Assembly: GCA_027077185.1 (NCBI GenBank)
Contig: JALTGJ010000453.1
Location: forward strand, 1 to 6,429
Length of the DNA stretch: 6,429 bases
Direction of reading: 5' to 3'
Source of the DNA: Spirochaetales bacterium
GTDB lineage: Bacteria > Spirochaetota > Spirochaetia > B11-G9
Below the pieces are notes generated by a model, which was not told the origin of the DNA, did no database searches, and saw nothing but the letters and a program-made list of their open reading frames with translations. Within the stretch, counting starts at the first letter, position 1. Each line of letters starts with the position of its first letter. Shown one piece after another: positions 6,299-6,429 of the stretch. The position numbers and the translations under genes are program-made.

Positions 6299-6429
6299 TT
6301 GAAGGAAAGTGACACTATTACCCGGATAAGCTTAGGTGATCGGGAAATTATTCTGGTTGGCACTGCACACATATCCCAGGGTAGTATTGATGAAGTAAAA
6401 AAGGTAATTGAAGAAGAAAAGCCTAATCA
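6299..6429 (+). CDS. TraB-family protein (5' part)
   Basis: The first 43 codons of a gene that runs off the window. The fragment reads as a basic and polar start followed by EIILVGTAHISQGSIDEVKK and then VIEEEKP. The GTAH motif (residues 21-24) followed by a helix with the S-x-x-E-V-K pattern is the hallmark N-terminus of the TraB/PrgY family. That family is named after an enterococcal pheromone-shutdown protein and is found in many bacteria, archaea and eukaryotes. Full-length bacterial members usually carry membrane segments near the C-terminus, which cannot be seen here. The molecular function is unsettled, with a protease-like role proposed for the family. The TTG start is supported by a well-spaced AGGAG. 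The position 78 bases after the TPR lipoprotein suggests one operon. Confidence 0.82.
   Translation, partial: MKESDTITRISLGDREIILVGTAHISQGSIDEVKKVIEEEKPN

Overview
This AT-rich window carries five protein-coding genes, two of them cut by the window edges. No RNA genes, CRISPR arrays, transposases or phage genes were seen. The gene content suggests a diderm bacterium with relaxed lipoprotein signals, most probably a spirochaete. That guess rests on overall protein style, the fused methionine-cycle enzyme and the loose lipobox; no marker gene proves it, and a Firmicutes-like source cannot be excluded.

Left part (1-2740, + strand): the end of an operon. The 3' part of hisA is followed, with a one-base stop/start overlap, by a HisE gene whose N-terminal half looks like a decayed HisI domain. 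An ATGA overlap then leads into a 608-residue fusion of homocysteine S-methyltransferase and methylenetetrahydrofolate reductase (YitJ-type). The tight overlaps indicate one translationally coupled transcript joining late histidine biosynthesis to folate one-carbon and methionine metabolism.

Middle (2741-4643): a 43-bp convergent gap separates this operon from a minus-strand gene. The gap and its flanks hold a chain of overlapping inverted repeats, probably a two-way terminator region. The minus-strand gene encodes a 619-residue protein with one N-terminal membrane segment and a large predicted extracytoplasmic part. I do not recognise it. It lacks a Shine-Dalgarno sequence, but a good promoter sits so close that its mRNA could start at the second ATG.

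Right part (4644-6429): a 206-bp divergent intergenic region, then a GTG-started TPR protein with a signal peptide and an atypical lipobox, then the first 43 codons of a TTG-started TraB-family gene. The last two genes probably form an envelope-related operon on the + strand.

Most of the window is ordinary metabolism and envelope biology. The points worth a second look are the cysteine-free HisI-like domain, the his/methionine-folate coupling, the chained inverted repeats at the convergent 3' ends, the possible leaderless minus-strand gene, and the regular aromatic clusters in the TPR array. I found no clear sign of a novel defence, mobile or regulatory system.
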